From: Chloroflexota bacterium
Lineage (GTDB): Bacteria > Chloroflexota > Chloroflexia > Thermomicrobiales > UBA6265
Reading direction: 5' to 3'
Length of the DNA stretch: 12,782 bases
NCBI GenBank assembly: GCA_023389575.1
Contig: JAEWEG010000081.1
Location: forward strand, 1 to 12,782
The first letter of the stretch is position 1. Each line of letters begins with the position of its first letter. Of this stretch, positions 7,787-12,782 are shown piece after piece. The translations under genes were made by a program, and so were the position numbers. The notes under the pieces were generated by a model. The model did not search any database, was not told the origin of the DNA, and worked only from the letters and a program-made list of their open reading frames with translations.

Positions 7787-8038
7787 ATGGATCTTGCTTC
7801 AATCCTTCTTTCGATACTCAATATCCTGACCATCCTGCTGGTGGCCAGGGCGCTGTTTTCCTGGTTCGACCCAGGGTTGAGCACGCCGGTTGGCCGGTTC
7901 CTGCGCGATGTGACGGAGCCGATCGTTGCGCCCGTCCGGCAGGTGATTCCGCCGATGGGAATGCTCGACCTTTCGATCATGGTCACCATGCTGCTGCTGA
8001 TCGTCCTGCGTCAGCTCATCGCCTCGGCGCTGCTCTAG
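7787..8038 (+). CDS. YggT family membrane protein
   Basis: The 83-residue protein has two hydrophobic helices (about 5-25 and 62-82) flanking a conserved linker. RALFSWFDPGLSTPVGRFLRD followed by TEPIVAPVRQVIPP (residues 43-56) and then LDLSIM is the YggT-family signature. YggT proteins are small inner-membrane proteins; in Gram-positive bacteria they are often found near cell-division genes, and the family has been linked to osmotic or envelope stress, but the molecular role is not settled. The division-cluster context is missing here. The ATG at 7787 has GAGGA 10 nt upstream. Confidence 0.88.
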   Translation: MDLASILLSILNILTILLVARALFSWFDPGLSTPVGRFLRDVTEPIVAPVRQVIPPMGMLDLSIMVTMLLLIVLRQLIASALL

Positions 8039-8082
8039 CCACACTGGCGCGGCGATAAGGCGGTGACGATGCCGGGCTTGTC

Positions 8083-8111
8083 TGGACCATTGGCCAGGAA
8101 TCTCGTACAGT
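8083..8111 (+). promoter_or_regulatory. Candidate promoter of the small membrane-protein gene
   Basis: TGGACC (8083-8088) and TACAGT (8106-8111) are 17 nt apart with four of six matches each. They lie in the 185-bp gap after the YggT gene, about 113 nt before the next start. Weak evidence. Confidence 0.25.
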
Positions 8112-8223
8112 CTCATTGCACAGGTCCGTGCCGGTGGCCGCTTGATGGCCATTGGTCGGTTTTGAACGTGAACACACCGGACAACCGGGAACCAGGTGTC
8201 CCGCCGGCAACCAGGAGTGAACG

Positions 8224-8448
8224 ATGTTCCTTCGGCTTCTCTATCTCATTGCCCTGATCGGCGTGGTTGGCGGCGACGCCAGAGCTTCATCCCAGGATGA
8301 GGACCAGAAGATGGGGGGCGAAGGCTTCGGTAATGTCATGATGCTGGCCGTGATTATCGGCGCGCTGGTGATTGGCGCGGTGCTGGTGCTTGCGCTCCTG
8401 GGCCTGACGGGCCAGTTCGAGAACACGGTGGTCGATCCGCCAGTCTAG
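8224..8448 (+). CDS. Small membrane or exported protein of unknown function
   Basis: The predicted protein has 74 residues. I do not recognise a family. The first 17 residues are hydrophobic and are followed by GGDARASS, which would allow signal-peptide cleavage after ARA. A polar Asp/Glu/Gly segment follows (about 20-36), then one long membrane helix (about 38-61) and a short tail ending DPPV. Evidence that it is real: an AGGAG Shine-Dalgarno at 8211-8216 with good spacing to ATG, biased hydrophobic composition, and a strong intrinsic terminator that would follow 34 bp after the stop if the inserted IS630 element were removed. The gene itself is not broken by the insertion. Topology could be two helices or a cleaved signal plus one helix. 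Confidence 0.7.
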   Translation: MFLRLLYLIALIGVVGGDARASSQDEDQKMGGEGFGNVMMLAVIIGALVIGAVLVLALLGLTGQFENTVVDPPV

Positions 8449-8458
8449 GCACCTCATA

Positions 8459-8467
8459 CCGAGTCCG
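8459..8467. repeat. Left terminal inverted repeat of the IS630 element
   Basis: CCGAGTCCG directly follows TA. The match to the right end extends outward to 12 bp (ATACCGAGTCCG, 8456-8467) because TA and one neighbouring base also pair. Confidence 0.85.
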
Positions 8468-8491
8468 TGTAGACAGGAGGAGTATGCTGGA

Positions 8492-8512
8492 TGGGACGAT
8501 GAGGAGGTCCCA
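8492..8512 (+). promoter_or_regulatory. Small hairpin around the transposase Shine-Dalgarno
   Basis: TGGGAC (8492-8497) pairs with GTCCCA (8507-8512), leaving a 9-nt loop that contains GAGGAG, the ribosome-binding site of the ATG at 8515. Folding could modulate transposase translation, especially on read-through transcripts from the upstream gene. With the SD in the loop the effect could go either way. Confidence 0.35.
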
Positions 8513-8997
8513 CCATGCCCCGCCACCTGTCCCTCGCCCCGCACCTCACGATCGACGAGCTTGAAGCTCGCTACCGGCACAGCCGGGACCCGGTCGAACG
8601 CACCCATTGGCAGATGCTCTGGCTGGTCAGCCAGGGCCACGCCTGTCCCGCCGTCGCCAGGATGGTCGGCTACTCCGAGGACTGGGTCCGGACCGTCGTC
8701 CACCGCTACAACGACGCCGGACCGGCCGGCGTCACCGACCGGCGGCATGCCAATCCGGGCCAGACGCCGCTACTGAGCCCCGCCCTGCGAACGGAACTGG
8801 ACGAGACGTTGCAAGGCCCCGCTCCGGACGGCGGCCTCTGGAGCAGTCCCAAGGTCGCCGCCTGGCTGACCGAGCGGCTGGGTCGCCCGGTCGCCAAGCA
8901 ACGGGCCTGGGAGGCGATGCGCCGCCTGGGCTATACCCTCCAGCAACCGCGCACCCAGGCCACCACCGCCGATCCCGTCGCCCAGGCGGCCTTCAAC

Positions 8998-9005
8998 AAA
9001 GGGGG
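8998..9005 (+). other. A3G5 run at the transposase frameshift
   Basis: AAAGGGGG is where the reading frame changes. In the first frame the codons are AAA GGG GGC, so the run is not phased as a normal X XXY YYZ -1 slippery heptamer. Loss of one G from a G6 run is the simplest explanation. Confidence 0.6.
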
Positions 9006-9322
9006 CTCGCCGCGGCGGTGGACGCGGTGAGGGCGGCCCATCCGACTGCGTCGGTCGACGTCTGGGCGGAGGATGAACACCGGCTCGGGCTGCTGCCGGT
9101 GACCCGCCGGGTCTGGGCCAGGCGCGGTCAGCGACCGATCGCCTGGGTCCAGCGGCGCTATCAGTGGCTGTACGTCCACGGCTTCGTCTGCCCGGAGACG
9201 GGGGCGACCTGGTGGGCGCTGGTCCCGACCGTGCACACCCAGGCGATGCGCACGGTGCTGGCCGCCTTCGCCCGGGAGATGGAGATTGACGCCACCCACC
9301 GGGTGGTGCTGGTGCTCGATGG

Positions 9323-9413
9323 GGCGGGCTGGAGCTCCGGGGACGCCGGTGGCAGGAAGACCAGATCGATCCCTTCCGGCACGACCAGCTCCCGGCTCCG
9401 GTGCCAGCCCGCC
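9323..9413. repeat. 10-bp inverted repeats flanking an inverted 71-bp segment
   Basis: GGCGGGCTGG (9323-9332) and CCAGCCCGCC (9404-9413) are perfect inverted copies. The 71 bp between them (9333-9403), when reverse-complemented in place, restores the IS630 reading frame without any indel: GAGW is followed by HRSRELVVPEGIDL, then VFLPPASPEL and QPAERLW. The segment has therefore been flipped relative to a working transposase. Confidence 0.9.
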
Positions 9414-9598
9414 GAGCGGTTGTGGCCGCTGGTCAACGAACCGGTCGCCAACCGGACGTTCGCCGACCTGGACGAACTGGAGGCGGTGCTGGTTGAGCGG
9501 TGCCAGACGCTACGCACCGAGCCCCAGGCCATCGCCGCCCTGACCACCTATGGGTGGTGGCCCTCCGGCATGGCCCCCAGCAAGCCGAATTGATTAGG

Positions 9599-9607
9599 CG
9601 GACTCGG
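9599..9607. repeat. Right terminal inverted repeat of the IS630 element
   Basis: CGGACTCGG is followed by TA. It starts five bases after the transposase stop and is the inverse of the left end. Confidence 0.85.
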
Positions 9608-9630
9608 TATCACATTTCACCTGAATGATC

Positions 9631-9662
9631 AAGCGGGCCGGGAGCGATCCTGGCCCGCTTTT
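9631..9662 (+). terminator. Intrinsic terminator, displaced by the IS630 insertion
   Basis: A 13-bp stem (AAGCGGGCCGGGA with TCCTGGCCCGCTT, one G-U wobble) closes a GCGA tetraloop and runs into TTTTCTGTT. It lies outside the IS, 22 bp past the right TA. With the IS removed it would sit 34 bp after the stop of the 74-residue gene, so it is most likely that gene's own terminator. It now also serves transcripts that pass through the transposase. Confidence 0.85.
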
Positions 9663-9711
9663 CTGTTCGCGGATGGCGTCCCATGGGGTGCCTTGCCCGG
9701 CCGACCGTCAC

Positions 9712-9879
9712 CGTCATCCTAAACGGAGCGGGGTTTCCAGGGTGAAGTCCTTCCGCTGTAAGTCGGTGACCAACGCGAAACATTGCGTTGCCTACCGCCG
9801 GTAAGAGGGTGTCGCCGAAGAGGCGGCTGCGCCGCCTTGGACTTCGTCCATGGATCCTTGGCTGGCGCTCAGGATGACG
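9712..9879. repeat. Decayed inverted-repeat element (MITE- or REP-like), non-coding
   Basis: The gene-free stretch 9608-9948 holds the terminator above and this element. Its ends are CGTCATCCT (9712-9720) and AGGATGACG (9871-9879). The arms remain similar inward for about 40 bp: TCCA blocks and GAAGTCC (9744-9750) against GGACTTC (9839-9845). Inside is a GC hairpin, AGGCGGC-TGC-GCCGCCT (9821-9837). CTCAGGATGAC-type ends resemble dispersed intergenic repeats found in many bacterial genomes. No ORF in it looks like a gene. Confidence 0.5.
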
Positions 9880-9948
9880 ACGTTGGTTGGCTGGCTCGCG
9901 AGGTTCGCTCGGGATAGGTCGCCTCAACTCCCAGATGAGGATTTCGAG

Positions 9949-10695
9949 CTACAGCGGGCGGCGGATGGGGCGCCAGAAGTACTTGAGCGGGATGTCCTCG
10001 CGCTGGGTGGCGCGGCGACCGAGTTCGCCGAAGAACCCGTCGGCTTCGGTGGTGGCTGGCGGTATCCGCATCTTGAACAGGTCTAGCAGGACGGTGGCGA
10101 CGAGGGCAATGATCATCATGACGGGCAGCAGGGTTGCCCCGATGGTGAGGACTCCCAAAACCATGCGCACGACCCAGAACGCGCTCAGGCCGAGGGTTTC
10201 CGGCAGCGTGTCCGCCGATTCAGCCCCTTGGACGACCATGGCGTTCATTCGCTGGTTCATCACGTACAGCGGAATCCAGAGCAACGCGCCGATGATGAGC
10301 GTGCCGAACTGGAGCATGTAACCGCCGACATGCCGTGCGAACAGGCAGGCGAGCCACAGCAGGGTGAGACCGATGAGCGCCACACTCACGGCGCGGATGG
10401 CGGGATCGACCGGGTCGAGGACGACGCGCTGGTAGTTCCACTTCATCGAGAGCCGGTAGGGCTCGGCGATGATCTGCAGCCAGTCGTCGAACAGCGTGGT
10501 CCAGAGCAGGGTGGCGGCGCCGGTGATGGCGGCCAGCCTGGCGATGACCCGCCAGAACCGGGACTGGTCGAACCGAACCTCGCGAATGAAGGACCGGTTG
10601 GCGAACAGCAGCGCGGCGCAGGCGAGGATCAGGACGACGCCAGCGGCCTGGCGGGAGAGGATGGCGGTGAGGATATGGTCGGAGAGTGCGTTCAC
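9949..10695 (-). CDS. Polytopic membrane protein of unknown function
   Basis: The predicted protein has 248 residues. I do not recognise a family. Hydrophobic helices are visible at about 13-32, 48-68, 101-121, 126-146, 168-186 and 187-207, giving five or six membrane spans. The C-terminal 40 residues are basic and polar (ending KYFWRPIRRPL) and are probably cytoplasmic. A DDWLQIIAEPYRLSMKWNYQR loop lies between helices 2 and 3. The start is GTG at 10695, supported by GAGGT about 5 nt upstream. The gene follows the zinc-ribbon gene on the same strand after 91 bp, with only a weak 6-bp hairpin (10744-10763) between them, so the two may be cotranscribed and functionally linked. Confidence 0.75.
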   Translation of the reverse strand: MNALSDHILTAILSRQAAGVVLILACAALLFANRSFIREVRFDQSRFWRVIARLAAITGAATLLWTTLFDDWLQIIAEPYRLSMKWNYQRVVLDPVDPAIRAVSVALIGLTLLWLACLFARHVGGYMLQFGTLIIGALLWIPLYVMNQRMNAMVVQGAESADTLPETLGLSAFWVVRMVLGVLTIGATLLPVMMIIALVATVLLDLFKMRIPPATTEADGFFGELGRRATQREDIPLKYFWRPIRRPL

Positions 10696-10786
10696 GCTGG
10701 ACCTCGAAGCCTGGCATTCAACTGGCGACCGCGTTCGATGGTGACCCGCCCATCATAGCGGGTACGACATCGATGGTGAAACCCTC

Positions 10787-11710
10787 TCAGCCAGGTGACG
10801 TGGCGCGCTGGATCTCCGCGTCCACGTCGCGGAGGCGCTTGCGCGCGAGCGGCAGGCCTTCCATCAGGCGACGCCGCTCCTCGGCCTCGCGGGCGCGCTC
10901 GTCGAGCAGGCGGGTTTCCTCCCGCTTCAGTTCCATCAGGCGGGCGTTTCGGCGGGCGCAGTTCTGGCAGGTGCGGCGCCAGTCAGTCCAGCCGCCACAG
11001 ACCGGGCACGGGGAAGCGAGGTCTGATAGACGCGGGTTGTCGGGCTGGGCCTCGCCGTCCAGCATGTTGTCGCGAAGCTCGGAGGCGAATACGAACAGGC
11101 TGCCGGTGAGGTGGTCGTCCAGGGCATCGCGCAGCGTCTCGGGCACCGCGCTGGGGATAAGCGCGGCGGGGTTGCCCTGTTTGCGCTGAAGTTCGCCTCT
11201 GGTGACGACGCGGCTGCGGTCGGCCCAGTCGGGTTCCTCGGCGTAGCGGAACGACTCGCCGCCGACGGTGAACGCCACGGTCGCGATCTCGCCATCGTCC
11301 TCGACGGTGTCGATGGTGATCGGGTCGGGCGGGAGCGGGGAGAAAAGGCCCGGCGTGACCTGCTGGGCGGCGCGGGCGTCCTGCGAAACGGTGTCCATGG
11401 CTTCACCGAGGAGGGCGATGCGGTCGAGCCAGGGGTTTTCCGGGGAGACGGCGAGTTCGCCCTGTTCGATATCGAAGAGGATGGCGGTGCGCTGGCGACG
11501 GAGGCGTTCCAGCCGGCGCTGCTCGGGAGATAGCTGGCGGGCGTCGGTGTTGTCGGCGTTGCGGCGTTCGATCACCTGTGCCAGGTGGGGCGGGACATTG
11601 CGGGACGCGCCGGGAAGTTGCTGGGAAGCGGGCGCGGCCGGATTCTCCGAAAGTTCCACCGGTTCTTGCGCTGTGGTTTCTGCTTTCTTGAAGAGACTTT
11701 TCCAGACCAT
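10787..11710 (-). CDS. Coiled-coil protein with a zinc ribbon, unknown function
   Basis: The predicted protein has 307 residues and no family I recognise. An N-terminal low-complexity region (about 10-40, Ala/Pro/Glu-rich) is followed by a charged helix (60-85: SPEQRRLERLRRQRTA), a central region with beta-strand character (about 130-175; IATVAFTVGGESFRYAEEPDW), a segment of short helices (about 190-220), a four-cysteine zinc ribbon (CPVC at 235-238 and CQNC at 248-251) and a strongly charged C-terminal coiled coil (about 253-300, rich in Arg and Glu). It lacks membrane helices or a signal peptide, so it is probably cytoplasmic. An AAGGA Shine-Dalgarno lies 6-7 nt before the ATG at 11710. The zinc ribbon next to a coiled coil suggests an assembly or nucleic-acid-binding role, but this is only a guess. 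The neighbour downstream is a membrane protein on the same strand. Confidence 0.75.
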   Translation of the reverse strand: MVWKSLFKKAETTAQEPVELSENPAAPASQQLPGASRNVPPHLAQVIERRNADNTDARQLSPEQRRLERLRRQRTAILFDIEQGELAVSPENPWLDRIALLGEAMDTVSQDARAAQQVTPGLFSPLPPDPITIDTVEDDGEIATVAFTVGGESFRYAEEPDWADRSRVVTRGELQRKQGNPAALIPSAVPETLRDALDDHLTGSLFVFASELRDNMLDGEAQPDNPRLSDLASPCPVCGGWTDWRRTCQNCARRNARLMELKREETRLLDERAREAEERRRLMEGLPLARKRLRDVDAEIQRATSPG

Positions 11711-11926
11711 GGTTCATCCTTTTCGTACGAGGTCAATTCTCGCATGAGCGGTCGAGAGAGGGCCCGGAAGTCGCATGACAGAGGATGTCGGAAGCCACTT
11801 TCGGTGGGCTGAACACTCGGGGTGAGGTGTCATGCATTGCACGCATAGGGCGGTAAGTCGATGGGTAAGCCGGGCGAAAGGCGTCATGCTCAACGGATCG
11901 TCACCAGGCGGCGCGCGGCCGAATGC

Positions 11927-11950
11927 CCTGATCGCAACGGCGCGATCAGG
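11927..11950 (+). promoter_or_regulatory. Leader hairpin before the DUF2171 gene
   Basis: CCTGATCGC (11927-11935) and GCGATCAGG (11942-11950) form a perfect 9-bp stem with a 6-nt loop, about 40 nt before the start codon. There is no T-tract. It may be a regulatory RNA structure or an operator. The rest of the 279-bp gap between the divergent genes contains no supported gene. Confidence 0.4.
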
Positions 11951-11989
11951 CCACGCGGGCGCCGTCTGGCTCACGGGAAAGGGGCTTTC

Positions 11990-12370
11990 ATGTCGTACGA
12001 CGGAGAACGATTGACGATCACTGGTGGGATGGACGTCCTGGGCACGGATGGCGAGAAGGTCGGATCGGTGGCGGGAATGCGCGGTGACCATGTGGTGGTC
12101 AGCAAGGGCTTTTTCTTCCCCACCGACTACTACATTCCGACCAGCGCCATCACCACGGTGTCCGAGGGGAACGTTCATCTCTCGGTCAGCAGGGACGAAG
12201 CGCTCGATCAGGGCTGGGATGTCGAACCCATCGATGCCGAGATTGACGAACTCGATCAACCGATCATTGACGCGGGTCTTCACATCGATAACCCCGTCCC
12301 AGTCGACCGGCTGGAGGGGGATGTGAGCCCCGACGATACCCGGGAAACCGTCGAGCCTCGACCGACGTGA
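11990..12370 (+). CDS. DUF2171 domain-containing protein
   Basis: The protein has 126 residues. The region at about 12-70 (GGMDVLGTDGEKVGSVAGMRGDHVVVSKG, then YYIPTSAITTVSEGNVHLSVSRDEAL) matches the pattern of DUF2171, a small PRC-barrel-like domain of unknown function: a conserved DVLGTDGEKVG, a central HVVVSKG-type strand, a YYIP and a NVHLS followed by a helix. The C-terminal 50 residues are acidic and probably disordered. The frame is open further upstream (to ATG 11861), but the upstream part is arginine-rich and unlike the family; the ATG at 11990 begins the domain and has GAAAGGGG just upstream. The product is cytoplasmic with no signal peptide. Confidence 0.85.
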   Translation: MSYDGERLTITGGMDVLGTDGEKVGSVAGMRGDHVVVSKGFFFPTDYYIPTSAITTVSEGNVHLSVSRDEALDQGWDVEPIDAEIDELDQPIIDAGLHIDNPVPVDRLEGDVSPDDTRETVEPRPT

Positions 12371-12484
12371 TACGGCGAGTCTATCTCAGCGACATCGAGG
12401 TTGCCTTCACCGAGCGGCGAGTGCGTTTAGACTAACGGCACCCGGATGGGTATGCGAATAGCACGGTACCGTGGGGAGGTGCGT

Positions 12485-12535
12485 GTGACGGAGAGAACGG
12501 TCGCCGTTGTCGATGACAGCGCGACTCAGCGTTGA
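12485..12535 (+). pseudogene. 16-codon ORF resembling the start of a response regulator
   Basis: A strong Shine-Dalgarno, GGGGAGGT (12473-12480), precedes GTG by 4 nt. The ORF reads MTERTVAVVDDSATQR and then stops at TGA. VAVVDDSAT is the classic beginning of a receiver domain (first strand plus the acidic pair). No frame downstream continues a receiver domain, so this is either a remnant left after a deletion or a short leader peptide that resembles one by chance. Confidence 0.35.
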
Positions 12536-12537
12536 AT

Positions 12538-12558
12538 TTGCCTGGCAAGGGCCAGCAA
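12538..12558 (+). terminator. Weak hairpin after the short response-regulator-like ORF
   Basis: TTGC-C-TGGC pairs with GCCAGCAA around an AAGG loop: eight base pairs with one bulged C. It starts 3 nt after the TGA of the 16-codon ORF and has no T-tract. It could attenuate transcription before the next gene or mean nothing. Confidence 0.25.
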
Positions 12559-12600
12559 TTCCGCCCGGCAACGCGGTGGCGGACAAGAGGAGGTTGAATC

Positions 12601-12782
12601 ATGGGTCTGATTGGTTGGATTGTGTTGGGAGCGGCGGCGGGCTGGATCGCCAGCCTGATCAACAAGACGAATGACCAGCAGGGCTGGATCGGGAATATCA
12701 TCCTCGGCGTGGTTGGGGCCCTGGTGGGCGGGTTCCTCTGGAACCTCATCACCGACTCCGACAACGTGATCGACTTCTCGAT
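12601..12782 (+). CDS. GlsB/YeaQ/YmgE-family stress response membrane protein, 3' partial
   Basis: The first 60 residues are visible and run off the window. MGLIGWIVLGAAAGWIASLI is the typical first helix of the transglycosylase-associated (GlsB/YeaQ/YmgE) family: Gly-rich, with the GAxAGWIA motif. It is followed by a polar turn (NKTNDQQGW) and GNIILGVVGALVGGFLW, the second Gly-rich helix. Full-length members have about 80-90 residues and three helices and are small inner-membrane proteins associated with general stress; the molecular function is not established. The ATG at 12601 has an almost perfect AGAGGAGG Shine-Dalgarno with 7-nt spacing. The gene follows a 230-bp gap after the DUF2171 gene on the same strand. 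Confidence 0.9.
   Translation, partial: MGLIGWIVLGAAAGWIASLINKTNDQQGWIGNIILGVVGALVGGFLWNLITDSDNVIDFS

Larger units (their letters stand above)
8515..9593 (+). pseudogene. IS630-family transposase, frameshifted and internally inverted
   Basis: The N-terminal part (8515 to about 9000) encodes the helix-turn-helix DNA-binding region (for example ACPAVARMVGYSEDWVRTVV, then GLWSSPKVAAWL and QRAWEAMRRLGYT). The first frame ends at 9030. The DDE catalytic part continues in the -1 frame to the stop at 9593. Restoring one G in the A3G5 run at 8998-9005 gives a continuous protein of about 359 residues reading FNKGGLAAAVDAVRAAHP across the join. Catalytic residues: first Asp in WAEDEHRLGL (codon 9072), second Asp in VLVLDGAGW (codon 9318), Glu in QPAERLW (codon 9414). 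The 24 codons between GAGW and QPAE are nonsense on this strand, but the other strand encodes the expected segment, including LVFLPPASPEL, so 9333-9403 is inverted. The start has a strong GAGGAGGT SD. Confidence 0.9.
8459..9607 (+). mobile_element. IS630-family insertion sequence, degraded
   Basis: The element is about 1149 bp, normal for IS630. Its ends are CCGAGTCCG (8459-8467) and the inverse CGGACTCGG (9599-9607), flanked by TA on both sides (8457-8458 and 9608-9609), the TA target duplication typical of this family. Beyond the first 9 bp the terminal repeats are imperfect. It carries one transposase gene that is disrupted by a frameshift and by an internal inversion, so the copy is probably not autonomous. 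It lies co-directionally between a small gene and that gene's terminator. Confidence 0.9.

Noticed and set aside
8998..9005. Programmed -1 ribosomal frameshift between two transposase ORFs
   Set aside because: The run is not in the phase needed for a canonical slippery heptamer, and adding one G gives a natural continuous protein, so a mutation is simpler.
9161..9547. Minus-strand ORF inside the transposase containing a good IS630 motif
   Set aside because: Not a separate gene: the motif is there only because 71 bp of the transposase are inverted; the flanking parts are antisense noise.
9610..9927. 105-codon minus-strand ORF after the IS630 element
   Set aside because: It covers the terminator hairpin and the inverted-repeat element; the Arg/Pro-rich translation is typical of a spurious frame.
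11861..11989. N-terminal extension of the DUF2171 protein to an upstream ATG
   Set aside because: The extra 43 residues are arginine-rich, cover the leader hairpin and do not resemble the family; the ATG at 11990 has a better SD position.
12378..12433. Inverted repeat AGTCTA / TAGACT after the DUF2171 stop
   Set aside because: Only 6 bp with a 44-bp separation; expected by chance and not a terminator.

Overview
The window is GC-rich and gene-dense. Its gene set (luciferase-like, probably F420-using oxidoreductases, a membrane-anchored ABC1 kinase, a short-type [Fe-S] dihydroxy-acid dehydratase, YggT, DUF2171 and GlsB/YeaQ-type small proteins, and RNHCP) fits a free-living high-GC bacterium. 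Chloroflexota, perhaps a Thermomicrobia-like lineage, is my best guess. This is inference from gene content, and an actinobacterium is not excluded.

Left part (1-5948). The 3' end of an RNHCP-domain zinc protein (+) converges on a six-helix membrane GGDEF protein (-). Next come a 660-residue ABC1/UbiB-type kinase with membrane segments at both ends (-) and ilvD (-). A 15-bp perfect hairpin lies just past the ilvD stop and separates it from the kinase gene. A 243-bp divergent intergenic region with a dyad in the ilvD leader follows.

Middle (5949-9948). Two tandem paralogous luciferase-like monooxygenase genes overlap by ATGA. They are followed by a YggT-family membrane gene and a 74-residue membrane or secreted protein. 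An IS630-family element (about 1.15 kb, bounded by TA) sits exactly between that small gene's stop codon and what looks like its own terminator. The transposase is damaged twice: a one-base deletion in an A3G5 run splits the frame, and a 71-bp micro-inversion between perfect 10-bp inverted repeats scrambles the stretch between the second Asp and the Glu of the DDE triad. Beyond the terminator lies a decayed, non-coding inverted-repeat element of about 168 bp.

Right part (9949-12782). A two-gene minus-strand unit encodes a coiled-coil/zinc-ribbon protein followed by a polytopic membrane protein, neither of which I recognise. On the plus strand there is a DUF2171 protein behind a leader hairpin, a 16-codon ORF with a strong SD that resembles the start of a response regulator, and a GlsB/YeaQ/YmgE stress-type membrane protein cut by the window edge.

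Most genes look like independent housekeeping or envelope units rather than one pathway. No CRISPR array, tRNA or rRNA was seen. I did not find a convincing new multi-gene system. The most distinctive signals are the micro-inversion inside the IS and the unrecognised zinc-ribbon/membrane gene pair.
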